64,000 bases of DNA, from positions 248,001 to 312,000 of the forward strand of contig UQDL01000002.1 in assembly GCA_900539775.1 (NCBI GenBank). The letters run 5' to 3'. Origin of the DNA: an uncultured Anaerotruncus sp. GTDB taxonomy: Bacteria; Bacillota; Clostridia; Oscillospirales; Acutalibacteraceae. Under the pieces are notes generated by a model. The model worked only from the letters and a program-made list of their open reading frames with translations. It did not search any database and was not told where the DNA came from. The position numbers were made by a program, and so were the translations under genes. Shown here piece by piece: positions 34,860 to 42,328 of the stretch (position 1 is its first letter; each line of letters opens with the position of its first letter).

Positions 34860-35520
34860 TGGTTTTCTCCTTAATAACCGAAACAATCATTTCAATGCTT
34901 TGCGGCAGCGATTTGCCTGATGTGTCTGCTATATAAGAATCTTCGGCAGGCTTCAGCGGCGCAATTTCACGATGACTGTCTTGATAATCACGGGCATTCA
35001 CATCTGCCAAAACATCCTCATATTTAACCGATTCACCTTTTTCCAAAAGCTCTTTATATCTTCTTTCGGCTCTGCATTCAGGCGATGCGGTAAGAAATAT
35101 TTTAACCTGAGCATTCGGCAACACAACGGTTGCTATATCCCTGCCGTCCATAATAACATTATTATTTTCGGCAATATCACGCTGTAGGCCGAGCAGGAAT
35201 GCACGAACAGCCGGGATTTTTGAAATATCAGAAGCCGCCATTGAAATATCCGGAGTTCTTATAAGCGAAGAAACATCCTCGCCGTTTAAATAAACACATT
35301 GAGCGCCTGCATCATCAAACGCAAGATTAACCGTTATGTTTTTCAACATATTTTCTATTTTTTCGGAATCTCCGAGAGCTCCGCATCTTACTGCCGAAAG
35401 TGCCACGGTTCGGTAAAGAGCACCCGTATCAACATAAATATATCCAAGCTGCTTTGCCGCACCGCGCGCAACAGTGCTTTTGCCCGCACCGGCAGGGCCG
35501 TCTATTGCAACATTTATCAT
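34846..35520 (-). CDS. cmk: Cytidylate kinase
   Basis: Phosphorylates CMP and dCMP with ATP. It has 224 residues with P-loop GPAGAGKST (8-16), DTGALYRTVAL, MDGRDIATVV and the LID region RRYKELLEKG. ATG has AAAGG upstream. It lies between the flavoprotein and plsC in one operon. Confidence 0.97.
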   Translation of the reverse strand: MINVAIDGPAGAGKSTVARGAAKQLGYIYVDTGALYRTVALSAVRCGALGDSEKIENMLKNITVNLAFDDAGAQCVYLNGEDVSSLIRTPDISMAASDISKIPAVRAFLLGLQRDIAENNNVIMDGRDIATVVLPNAQVKIFLTASPECRAERRYKELLEKGESVKYEDVLADVNARDYQDSHREIAPLKPAEDSYIADTSGKSLPQSIEMIVSVIKEKTNGEV

Positions 35521-35550
35521 AAACAGTATCCTTTCTCTTTAATTATTTTT

Positions 35551-36774
35551 CTACATATTATTTCCGCACAAATACCCCGTTGAAAATGCAATTTGCAAAT
35601 TAAAGCCGCCGGTATAGGCATCAACATCTATTACCTCACCTGCAAAAAAGAGATTTTCAACAAGCTTTGAGCGCATTGTTTTAGGGTCTATCTGCTTAGT
35701 ATCAATTCCGCCTCTTGTAACAACGGCCGCATCAATGGTATAAAGCGAATCTATATCAACACGCAAACCTTTTATCAAAGAAACAAGCCTGTGCCTTTCC
35801 TGCTTTGTAATTTCATTAACCTTTTTATCGGCAGGAATTTCGCTGAGTTTAACTATAACAGGAATAAGCTTTTTAGGCAACAGTTTTGAAAGCGAATTGA
35901 TAAAATCTTTATTGATAAATTCACTGAAATCACGCAATATACGAGCATCAAGTGCCGCTTCATCAAGTGCCGGCTTCAAATCAATAACAAGGCTGTATGA
36001 ATTGTTTTCGGCATCATCAATATGGCTTGAAGCAGAAAGCACAACCGGCCCGCTGACTCCGAAATGAGTAAAAAGCATTTCACCGAAATCCGAATAAACC
36101 CGCTTTCCGTTTTTCAGAAGATCAATTGAAATGTTTTTAAGGCTGAGCCCCTGAAGATCCGAAACAAAATCATTGTTACAACAAAGAGGAACAAGAGCCG
36201 CACTGACTGGAACAATTCTGTGCCCGGCGCTTTTTGCAAGCGCATAACCCTGCCCTGTTGAGCCCGTTGCGGGATAACTTTTGCCGCCTGTGCAAATCGC
36301 AACGGAATCACAACTGATTTTTTCGCCGCTTTCAAGAATAACAGAACAAATTTTTCCGCCGCCGAATTCAAATGCCTTTGCACAACCGTGAACAAATCTT
36401 ACACCGGCATGCTCGGCATTTTTAATCAGCGCATTTGCAATATCAGCCGCTTTATCGGATTGCGGAAACACACGATTGCCACGCTCTGTTTTCAGCGGCA
36501 CACCCAAATCTTCAAAAAAAGACATCGTATCATAGGGCATAAAAGCCGAAAAAGCCGAATAGAGAAATCTTGGATTTCTCGGCACATTTGAAATTAAATC
36601 CTCCATATCAAAACAGGCGTTTGTTACATTGCACCTGCCCTTGCCTGTTATGCGAACCTTTGATGCGCAGCGAGGCATTTTTTCAATAAGGATTGTGTTA
36701 ATATTTCTTTTGGCACTTTCTGCGGCAGCCATCAATCCTGCCGCACCGGCACCTATAACAACATTAGTTTTCAT
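35551..36774 (-). CDS. FAD-dependent oxidoreductase, HI0933/BaiN-like
   Basis: A 407-residue flavoprotein of the HI0933-like family (YhiN/BaiN relatives). The N-terminal VVIGAGAAGLMAAAESAKR binds FAD, followed by SGKGRCN-like ITGKGRCNVTNA, CTGGKSYPATGSTGQGYALA and the C-terminal GGFNLQIAFSTGYLCG. The substrate is unknown in most bacteria; BaiN acts on bile-acid intermediates in one gut species, which cannot be assumed here. It sits between the ABC-F gene and cmk, the usual Clostridia context, which suggests a housekeeping role. Confidence 0.88.
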   Translation of the reverse strand: MKTNVVIGAGAAGLMAAAESAKRNINTILIEKMPRCASKVRITGKGRCNVTNACFDMEDLISNVPRNPRFLYSAFSAFMPYDTMSFFEDLGVPLKTERGNRVFPQSDKAADIANALIKNAEHAGVRFVHGCAKAFEFGGGKICSVILESGEKISCDSVAICTGGKSYPATGSTGQGYALAKSAGHRIVPVSAALVPLCCNNDFVSDLQGLSLKNISIDLLKNGKRVYSDFGEMLFTHFGVSGPVVLSASSHIDDAENNSYSLVIDLKPALDEAALDARILRDFSEFINKDFINSLSKLLPKKLIPVIVKLSEIPADKKVNEITKQERHRLVSLIKGLRVDIDSLYTIDAAVVTRGGIDTKQIDPKTMRSKLVENLFFAGEVIDVDAYTGGFNLQIAFSTGYLCGNNM

Positions 36775-36800
36775 AAATTTTATCCGTTTTATTTTCTAAA

Positions 36801-38693
36801 TCATTCATCCGAAAGCTCGGAAAGCTGCTCTGATTTTTCCGCCCATTCTTCATAAACCAAATCTCTTTGCTCTGATTTTTCCTGCAGCTTTGCACTCACC
36901 TTCAGAAACTCCTCATAAGGAGGATTGCAATTGAGCCGCTCCTCAAGCAAAGCAATTTCATCTTCCAAATCCTCTATCTGCCCCTCAAGGCGTGAAACTG
37001 CGGTTTTAAGCTTTCTTAAATTACTTTGGCGCTCTTTTTGCAGCTTATAGCTGTTTTGCTTAACGCTGCTTTTTTGCTTTTTAGGTTCTTCGCTTTCTTC
37101 TCTTTTAAGAATATACTCATCGTAATTTCCAAGATAATTATTTATACCTTTCGGAGTAAGTTCGATTATTGATGTTGCAAGCTTATTGATAAAATATCTG
37201 TCGTGCGAAACAATAAGCATAGTGCCGCTGTAATTCAACAATGTGTTTTCAAGTTCTTCCCTTGAATAAGCATCAAGGTGGTTTGTTGGCTCATCAAGCA
37301 GCAAAAAGTTATATTGCCCAAGCATAAGCTTTAACAAAGCAATTCTTGCACGCTCACCGCCCGAGCAATCGGAAAGGCGTTTATACACATCATCTCCGGT
37401 AAAAAGAAATGCCGCAAGCGCATTGCGGATTTTAGTTTCCGTCATTGCCGGAAATGCAGACCAAACTTCATCAACGGCAGTTTTATTTAAATCAAGCTTT
37501 GCCTGCACCTGATCAAAATAGCCGGTGAAAAGATTTGCGCCGAATTTATATTTACCGCTGTCTGCCGACAAATCGCCCATTATAATTTTAAGCAGCGTTG
37601 TTTTGCCGCAACCGTTTGCACCAACAAGAAAAATCCTGTTTCCTTTTTTAACGGAAAAGCTTACATTTTCAAATATTTTCTTATCACCGAATGATTTACT
37701 TAAATCACACACATCAAGAACATCCTCGCCCGAAACGCATTTCGGAGTAAAATCAAAGCGAATTTTTTTCAGCTTTGCATCCGGCACAACAAGCTGCGCC
37801 TTAATGCGCTCAATCACCTTTTCTTTACTTTCGGCGGTTTTTATGTTTTTTTCTCTGTTCCACTGCCTTTGCTGAGCAATAATGCCTTCAAGGCGCTCGA
37901 TTTCCTTCATATCGTTTTCATATTTTTCGGCGATTGCCTTTTGCTCTGCCTGCTTTTTAACAAGAAATTCCGAGTAATTGCCTTTATAGGAACGCAGTTT
38001 TTTGTTTTCTATTTCAATTGTTTTATTGGTTACACGGTCAAGAAAATATCTGTCGTGCGAAATAACTATAAAAGCACCTGCAAACGAAGATAAAAAGTTC
38101 TCAAGCCACTCAACCGATTTTATATCAAGGTGGTTTGTAGGCTCATCAAGCAAAAGTAAATCGCACTTTGAAAGCAACAGCTTGGACAAAATCAGCTTAG
38201 AACGCTGGCCGCCGGAGAGTTTGGAGGTGGGTTTATCAAAATCCTCCTCACCAAAGCCCATACCGATAAGGCAAGAGCGAGTAAGGCTTTTATAGGTTAA
38301 GCCTCCGTTTCTTGTGAACTGCTCCATAAGCATATCTTGCTTTGATATAAGTTCGGGCAAAGGATTCACCGTAAGCTGCAACGAAATATCTTCAAGCTCT
38401 TTTTCAAGTTTAATCAAATCGTCAAAAACACCGATAAGCTCTTCATAAACCGTTTTGTTTTCAGAGCATGTGTGTTGCTCCATATAACCGAGTTTAACAT
38501 TCTTGCCCAGAAAAGTTGCTCCGGATGTAGGCGAATACTCACCTGTTATAATTTTAAAAAGAGAAGTTTTGCCGACTCCGTTTGCACCCACAAAGCCTAT
38601 TTTATCCTTTTCATAAACATCAAAAGAAACATTATCAAACAAAGTTTTCTCGCCGAAAGAAAGGCTCAAATTTTGAACGCTTATGCAAGACAC
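36801..38693 (-). CDS. ABC-F family ribosome-associated ATPase
   Basis: Soluble twin-ATPase protein of the translation-factor/antibiotic-resistance type, without membrane segments. It has 630 residues: ATPase 1 with GANGVGKTS and KLSGGQRSKL, a linker (about 235-320) between the two domains, ATPase 2 with GANGCGKTT and CSGGERARI, and a C-terminal coiled coil (about 535-625). Both Walker B motifs read LLLLDEPTNHLD. Start GTG 38693 has AAGGAGG eight bases upstream. Its leader folds into competing hairpins. Subfamily (YdiF/Uup-like or resistance type) is undecided. Confidence 0.93.
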   Translation of the reverse strand: MSCISVQNLSLSFGEKTLFDNVSFDVYEKDKIGFVGANGVGKTSLFKIITGEYSPTSGATFLGKNVKLGYMEQHTCSENKTVYEELIGVFDDLIKLEKELEDISLQLTVNPLPELISKQDMLMEQFTRNGGLTYKSLTRSCLIGMGFGEEDFDKPTSKLSGGQRSKLILSKLLLSKCDLLLLDEPTNHLDIKSVEWLENFLSSFAGAFIVISHDRYFLDRVTNKTIEIENKKLRSYKGNYSEFLVKKQAEQKAIAEKYENDMKEIERLEGIIAQQRQWNREKNIKTAESKEKVIERIKAQLVVPDAKLKKIRFDFTPKCVSGEDVLDVCDLSKSFGDKKIFENVSFSVKKGNRIFLVGANGCGKTTLLKIIMGDLSADSGKYKFGANLFTGYFDQVQAKLDLNKTAVDEVWSAFPAMTETKIRNALAAFLFTGDDVYKRLSDCSGGERARIALLKLMLGQYNFLLLDEPTNHLDAYSREELENTLLNYSGTMLIVSHDRYFINKLATSIIELTPKGINNYLGNYDEYILKREESEEPKKQKSSVKQNSYKLQKERQSNLRKLKTAVSRLEGQIEDLEDEIALLEERLNCNPPYEEFLKVSAKLQEKSEQRDLVYEEWAEKSEQLSELSDE

Positions 38694-38720
38694 GGCATTG
38701 CCTCCTTAAAACACAATCAA

Positions 38721-38758
38721 ATCGGATTCGGCAAAAGATGCCGAAGCACATCCGAATC
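38721..38758 (-). promoter_or_regulatory. Structured leader of the ABC-F gene
   Basis: Minus strand leader holds TTCGGCA / TGCCGAA (38727-38733 with 38739-38745), and the same segment can pair alternatively as GATTCGG / CCGAATC (38725-38731 with 38752-38758). The two folds exclude each other, as in an attenuator; no clear T run follows. Confidence 0.45.
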
Positions 38759-38765
38759 AGGTTAT

Positions 38766-38794
38766 ATTTTACACTATTAAGCCTTGAATGTGAA
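38766..38794 (-). promoter_or_regulatory. Promoter of the ABC-F operon
   Basis: Minus strand: TTCACA (38789-38794), 17-base spacer, TAAAAT (38766-38771). Its -35 region abuts that of the opposing manA promoter. Confidence 0.6.
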
Positions 38795-38812
38795 GTAAAA
38801 TTTTGATATTAT
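38784..38812 (+). promoter_or_regulatory. Promoter of manA
   Basis: TTGAAT (38784-38789), 17-base spacer, TATTAT (38807-38812). It overlaps the ABC-F promoter, so the two may compete. Confidence 0.6.
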
Positions 38813-38842
38813 AGTTTTAATTAAGAGAAAAGAGGGCTGAAT

Positions 38843-39796
38843 ATGGAAATATTAAAGCTAAAGCCGATTTTTAAGGATTACATTTGGGGCGGAACACGCC
38901 TAAGAGACGATTTCGGGCTTAATACAGACATAAATCCGGTTGCGGAGGGATGGATGCTTGCCTGCCATAAAGACGGCATGAACACGATAATCGGCGGCGA
39001 GCATGACGGTGAAACGCTTGAAAGCGTTATAGAGACCTGCGGAAAGACGAAAATTGCCGGCACAAACAGCGAAAAGTTTCCTTATTTTCCCGTGCTGATT
39101 AAACTGATAGACGCAAAGGACAATTTATCCGTTCAAGTGCACCCCGATAATGAATACGCCGAAAAAGTTGAGCATGAATTCGGTAAAACCGAAATGTGGT
39201 ATGTGCTTGATGCCGCACCGGGCGCAACACTGATTTACGGCTTTAAAAACAAAATCGGAAAAGAAGACTTCAAAAAAGCTATCGAAAACAACACACTTTT
39301 GGATGTGCTTAATGTGGTTGAGGTTAAAAAGGGCGATATGTTTTTTATTGAGGCCGGCACCGTACACGCAATCGGCAAGGGAGCTTTGATTGCCGAAATT
39401 CAGCAAAACAGCAATTCAACATACAGAGTTTATGATTACGGCAGACTCGGAAAAGACGGTAAACCCCGTGAGCTGCACATACAAAAAGCAATTGACGTTT
39501 CCAAAACCGAGCCTGCAAAATACGGCACAAAGCCCTTTGGCAAAAAAGAGTGCATTAACGGCGGCACAAAACAAATGCTTACGGAATGCCCTCTGTTTTC
39601 CGTTTATAACTACGAATTAAACGGCAACATCCAACTTAATGCAGACGAAAAGAGCTTTAATCACATTTTGATTGTTGACGGTAACGGAAAAATCAACGGC
39701 CGTGAATTCAAAAAAGGAGACAGTTTTTTTGTGCCTGCAAGCTACGGCAGCTACGAGATTGCGGGAAGCGGCGAATTCATTTTAACAAAAATATAA
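38843..39796 (+). CDS. manA: Mannose-6-phosphate isomerase, class I
   Basis: Interconverts mannose 6-phosphate and fructose 6-phosphate. It has 317 residues, the short bacterial form, with zinc ligands in LSVQVHPDNEYAEKVE and FIEAGTVHAIGKG, and EIQQNSNSTYRVYDYGR near residue 190. The C-terminal beta domain is small. ATG is preceded by GAGGG. It is a single gene followed by a terminator. Confidence 0.94.
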   Translation: MEILKLKPIFKDYIWGGTRLRDDFGLNTDINPVAEGWMLACHKDGMNTIIGGEHDGETLESVIETCGKTKIAGTNSEKFPYFPVLIKLIDAKDNLSVQVHPDNEYAEKVEHEFGKTEMWYVLDAAPGATLIYGFKNKIGKEDFKKAIENNTLLDVLNVVEVKKGDMFFIEAGTVHAIGKGALIAEIQQNSNSTYRVYDYGRLGKDGKPRELHIQKAIDVSKTEPAKYGTKPFGKKECINGGTKQMLTECPLFSVYNYELNGNIQLNADEKSFNHILIVDGNGKINGREFKKGDSFFVPASYGSYEIAGSGEFILTKI

Positions 39797-39822
39797 CCGA
39801 TCAAAAAGAATATCAAACGAAT

Positions 39823-39861
39823 AAAAAGCCGTTAGTATGGGCAAGATACTAACGACTTTTT
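39823..39861 (+). terminator. Terminator of manA
   Basis: Stem CGTTAGTAT / ATACTAACG extended by AAAAAG/CTTTTT across one mismatch, ending in a T run. Confidence 0.8.
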
Positions 39862-39880
39862 TATTTTGGAGATGTTTTTT

Positions 39881-40087
39881 ATGAAAGTTATAAACAGAAT
39901 TGCACTTATATTAAGCGTTATAGGCGGGCTTAATTGGGGACTTATAGGATTATTTAAATTTGACCTTGTTGCATGGATATTCGGCGGGCAAGACAATGTG
40001 CTTGCAAGAATAATTTACAGCATAATAGGCCTTGCGGCAATTTGGTGCATCAGCCTTTTATTTAACAGAAGCGTTGTTGAAGAATAA
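39881..40087 (+). CDS. DUF378 small membrane protein
   Basis: A 68-residue protein with two membrane helices; IALILSVIGGLNWGLIGLF and ARIIYSIIGLAAIW are the hallmarks of DUF378, whose role is unknown. ATG 39881 has GGAGATG upstream; the longer in-frame start falls inside that site. It converges on sigE, whose stop is ten bases away, and no terminator separates them. Confidence 0.85.
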   Translation: MKVINRIALILSVIGGLNWGLIGLFKFDLVAWIFGGQDNVLARIIYSIIGLAAIWCISLLFNRSVVEE

Positions 40088-40096
40088 AGAATAAAA

Positions 40097-40795
40097 TCAG
40101 CGGGAATATTCACGAAGCATTTCAGTTTTGATTTTACCGATAATTCGCTTTTCCAGCCTTGAAATATAACTTTGGGAAATACCGAGCATATCGGCAAGTT
40201 CTTTTTGCGTGTGCTCCGTTTCGCCGAGTATTCCGAAGCGCATTTTCATTAAATTGCGTTCTTTTTCAGGCAATGAAATAATTGTTTTAAGCAGCATTTG
40301 CTTTTCATCGTTATATTCAATATCGCCTGAGATTTCATCCGGATCGCTGCCAAGAACATCACGCAAAGTAAGCTCATTACCATCCCAATCAACACTTAAG
40401 GGCTCATCAAAACTCATTTCAAGCTTGGCATTGCTTATCTTGCGCAAATGCATAAGGATTTCATTTTCAATGCATCTTGAGGCATATGTTGCAAGCTTGA
40501 TATTCTTTTCGGGATTAAAAGTTTTAACCGCTTTCATCAACCCGATTGTGCCTATTGAAACAAGATCCTCGGTTGAGGTGGCACAGCCGTCAAATTTCTT
40601 TGCGATATACACAACAAGGCGCAAATTATGAGTTATAAGAAGCTCTCTGTGGGAATCATTTCCGGCTCTGATTTCTGCAACAACCGCCTGCTCCTCTTCT
40701 TTTGAAAGCGGAGCCGGCAAGGTTTCGGGGCCATTTATGTAGTAACATTCTTTTTTGAAAAATCTTAATAACAGAAGCTTAATTTTTTGAAGCAT
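40097..40795 (-). CDS. sigE: Sporulation sigma factor SigE precursor
   Basis: Mother-cell sigma factor of early sporulation, made as an inactive precursor. It has 232 residues with a hydrophobic, basic N-terminal pro-region (MLQKIKLLLLRFFKKECYYI) that holds it at the membrane, then region 2 (LRLVVYIAKKF...LVSIGTIGLMKAV...ATYASRCIENEILMHLR) and region 4 (GISQSYISRLEKRI), closely matching B. subtilis SigE. ATG 40795 has GAGG six bases upstream; it lies within the end of spoIIGA, so the two are coupled. Presence implies the organism can sporulate. Confidence 0.96.
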   Translation of the reverse strand: MLQKIKLLLLRFFKKECYYINGPETLPAPLSKEEEQAVVAEIRAGNDSHRELLITHNLRLVVYIAKKFDGCATSTEDLVSIGTIGLMKAVKTFNPEKNIKLATYASRCIENEILMHLRKISNAKLEMSFDEPLSVDWDGNELTLRDVLGSDPDEISGDIEYNDEKQMLLKTIISLPEKERNLMKMRFGILGETEHTQKELADMLGISQSYISRLEKRIIGKIKTEMLREYSR

Positions 40796-41600
40796 ACTTA
40801 ACCTCACAAACAGAATTTGGATTTATAATTCCTTTATACTCTCCTTTTTTCATATTGTGGCTCAAGGCAATATAAACATTTCCGAGCAAAGATTTACCGT
40901 TTGATGTTTGAACAGTTACTTTATCCGGCTTGAAAGCGTAAAGAACGCCCTCTCCGCCGACGGTTGTAACCGGAATAACTCTGTTACACTCCACATCCGG
41001 AAATACATCTGCGCTTACAACTATAACCGGCGAATCGGTGAAAGGCTCTTTAAGATTATTGCCGCTGTCTGCAAAAGCAAAAAAGCGATATTCCCTGCCG
41101 CCCTTTTCCACGGAAATATCATAAATTTCTTTTTTTGAAATTCTGTTGTTATAAATTCTGATTATTATTGCTGTTGCAGCATAAGCAAAAGCAGCCGAAG
41201 CAAGCAAAACTTCAGCAGAAACATCAAAATAAACAGTTGAATTATTTATAACAACGCCCGGAGGTTTAAAAAGCATCCAACCGCCGGAGATTAAACCGAG
41301 AAAAACAAAATTAACAAACATAAATACCGCAACATTTTTAAGAAAAAGCTTAAAAGGCCTTTTGCCGAAAGCAGCAAAAACAATTACGCCTGCCGCCGCA
41401 AGCTTTCCGAAAAACGAAACGGCAAACGCAAGCTTATCAAACAAAAGCACAAGCGAATAGGCACCGCCGATGAATGAAGCAAGCACAAAGCGAGCGGTTT
41501 TTGTCTGTTCCTTACAAAGCTTTGCACATGCAAGTAACAAAAGAAAGGTTATGAAAAAATTAACCGTAACGAGCACATCCGCATAAACAACCGTTAACAT
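40779..41600 (-). CDS. spoIIGA: SigE-processing aspartic protease SpoIIGA
   Basis: Cleaves the pro-region of SigE after a signal from the forespore. It has 273 residues: five membrane helices in about the first 150 (VVYADVLVTVNFFITFLLL at the start), then a soluble aspartic-protease domain with D178 in FADSGNNLKEPFTDSPVIV. ATG 41600 follows GGGCGGTG; a longer in-frame start overlaps the promoter. It is coupled to sigE by a 17-base overlap, as in spore-formers generally. ftsZ, the neighbour in many genomes, is not present. Confidence 0.95.
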   Translation of the reverse strand: MLTVVYADVLVTVNFFITFLLLLACAKLCKEQTKTARFVLASFIGGAYSLVLLFDKLAFAVSFFGKLAAAGVIVFAAFGKRPFKLFLKNVAVFMFVNFVFLGLISGGWMLFKPPGVVINNSTVYFDVSAEVLLASAAFAYAATAIIIRIYNNRISKKEIYDISVEKGGREYRFFAFADSGNNLKEPFTDSPVIVVSADVFPDVECNRVIPVTTVGGEGVLYAFKPDKVTVQTSNGKSLLGNVYIALSHNMKKGEYKGIINPNSVCEVKYASKN

Positions 41601-41625
41601 CACCGCCCTATCAAACTGCACTTGA

Positions 41626-41659
41626 ATTATACTACGGCGTTGGTAAAATAAATGTCGAA
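41626..41659 (-). promoter_or_regulatory. spoIIGA promoter with a Spo0A box
   Basis: Minus strand: TATAAT (41626-41631) and, 21 bases upstream, TTCGACA (41653-41659), an exact match to the Spo0A box TTCGNCA. A box overlapping the -35 with overlong spacing is the arrangement known for B. subtilis spoIIG. Confidence 0.75.
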
Positions 41660-41670
41660 CGAAGCACGCA

Positions 41671-41713
41671 AAAACACCCTCCGAGCCAAATTATTTTGAC
41701 CGGAGGGTGTTTT
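41671..41713. terminator. Bidirectional terminator upstream of spoIIGA and after the cyclophilin gene
   Basis: Thirteen-base perfect stem AAAACACCCTCCG / CGGAGGGTGTTTT with a 17-base loop. It closes the minus-strand operon that ends with the cyclophilin gene. Confidence 0.85.
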
Positions 41714-41743
41714 CTTATTGCATTATTATGTTTGGATTAAAAA

Positions 41744-42328
41744 TCATTCACTGATTTCAACCTTTTCTATTACAACATCGTTTACAGGCTTATCATTTGC
41801 GCCGCATTGAACTGCCGCAAGCGTTTCAAGCACATCGGCTCCGGAAATGAGCTGGCCGAAAACAGTGTGGTGGAAATCAAGCCAAGGAGTGCCGCCAACC
41901 TCTTTATAATTATCTATAACTTCCTGCGGAAAACCATTTTCCTTTAACTGCTCCATTTGCGCAAGAAGATTTTCGGGAACTGATTTGGCCTGAACAATGA
42001 AAAATTGGCTGCCGTTTGTATTCGGGCCTGCATTAGCCATTGAAAGTGCGCCGTAATAATTGCGGGCATCAAGGCTGAATTCATCCTCAAAATTTTTGCC
42101 GAAAACCGATTCGCCGCCGCATCCTGTGCCTGTTGGATCGCCGCCCTGAATCATAAAATCCTTGATAATTCTGTGGAAAATAAGCCCGTTATAATAGCCG
42201 TTTTTGGAATGAGTTGTGAAATTTTCAACCGCCTTAGGCGCAATTTCCGGAAACAAAACAAATTCCATGGTTCCCATATTAGTTGTGATTTTGGCTTTTA
42301 CACCATCTGTTACTTTAAGCTGATTCAT
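41744..42328 (-). CDS. Cyclophilin-type peptidyl-prolyl isomerase
   Basis: Speeds cis-trans isomerisation at proline. It has 194 residues with the cyclophilin core: FHRIIKDFMIQGGDPTGTG, then MANAGPNTNGSQFFI and HHTVFGQLISG. No signal peptide, so cytoplasmic. An insertion of about 25 residues (NLLAQMEQLKENGFPQEVI) between core strands is typical of some Clostridia members. Its ATG overlaps the GH2 stop by one base. It is the last gene of the S26 peptidase-ABC-GH2 operon. Confidence 0.94.
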   Translation of the reverse strand: MNQLKVTDGVKAKITTNMGTMEFVLFPEIAPKAVENFTTHSKNGYYNGLIFHRIIKDFMIQGGDPTGTGCGGESVFGKNFEDEFSLDARNYYGALSMANAGPNTNGSQFFIVQAKSVPENLLAQMEQLKENGFPQEVIDNYKEVGGTPWLDFHHTVFGQLISGADVLETLAAVQCGANDKPVNDVVIEKVEISE

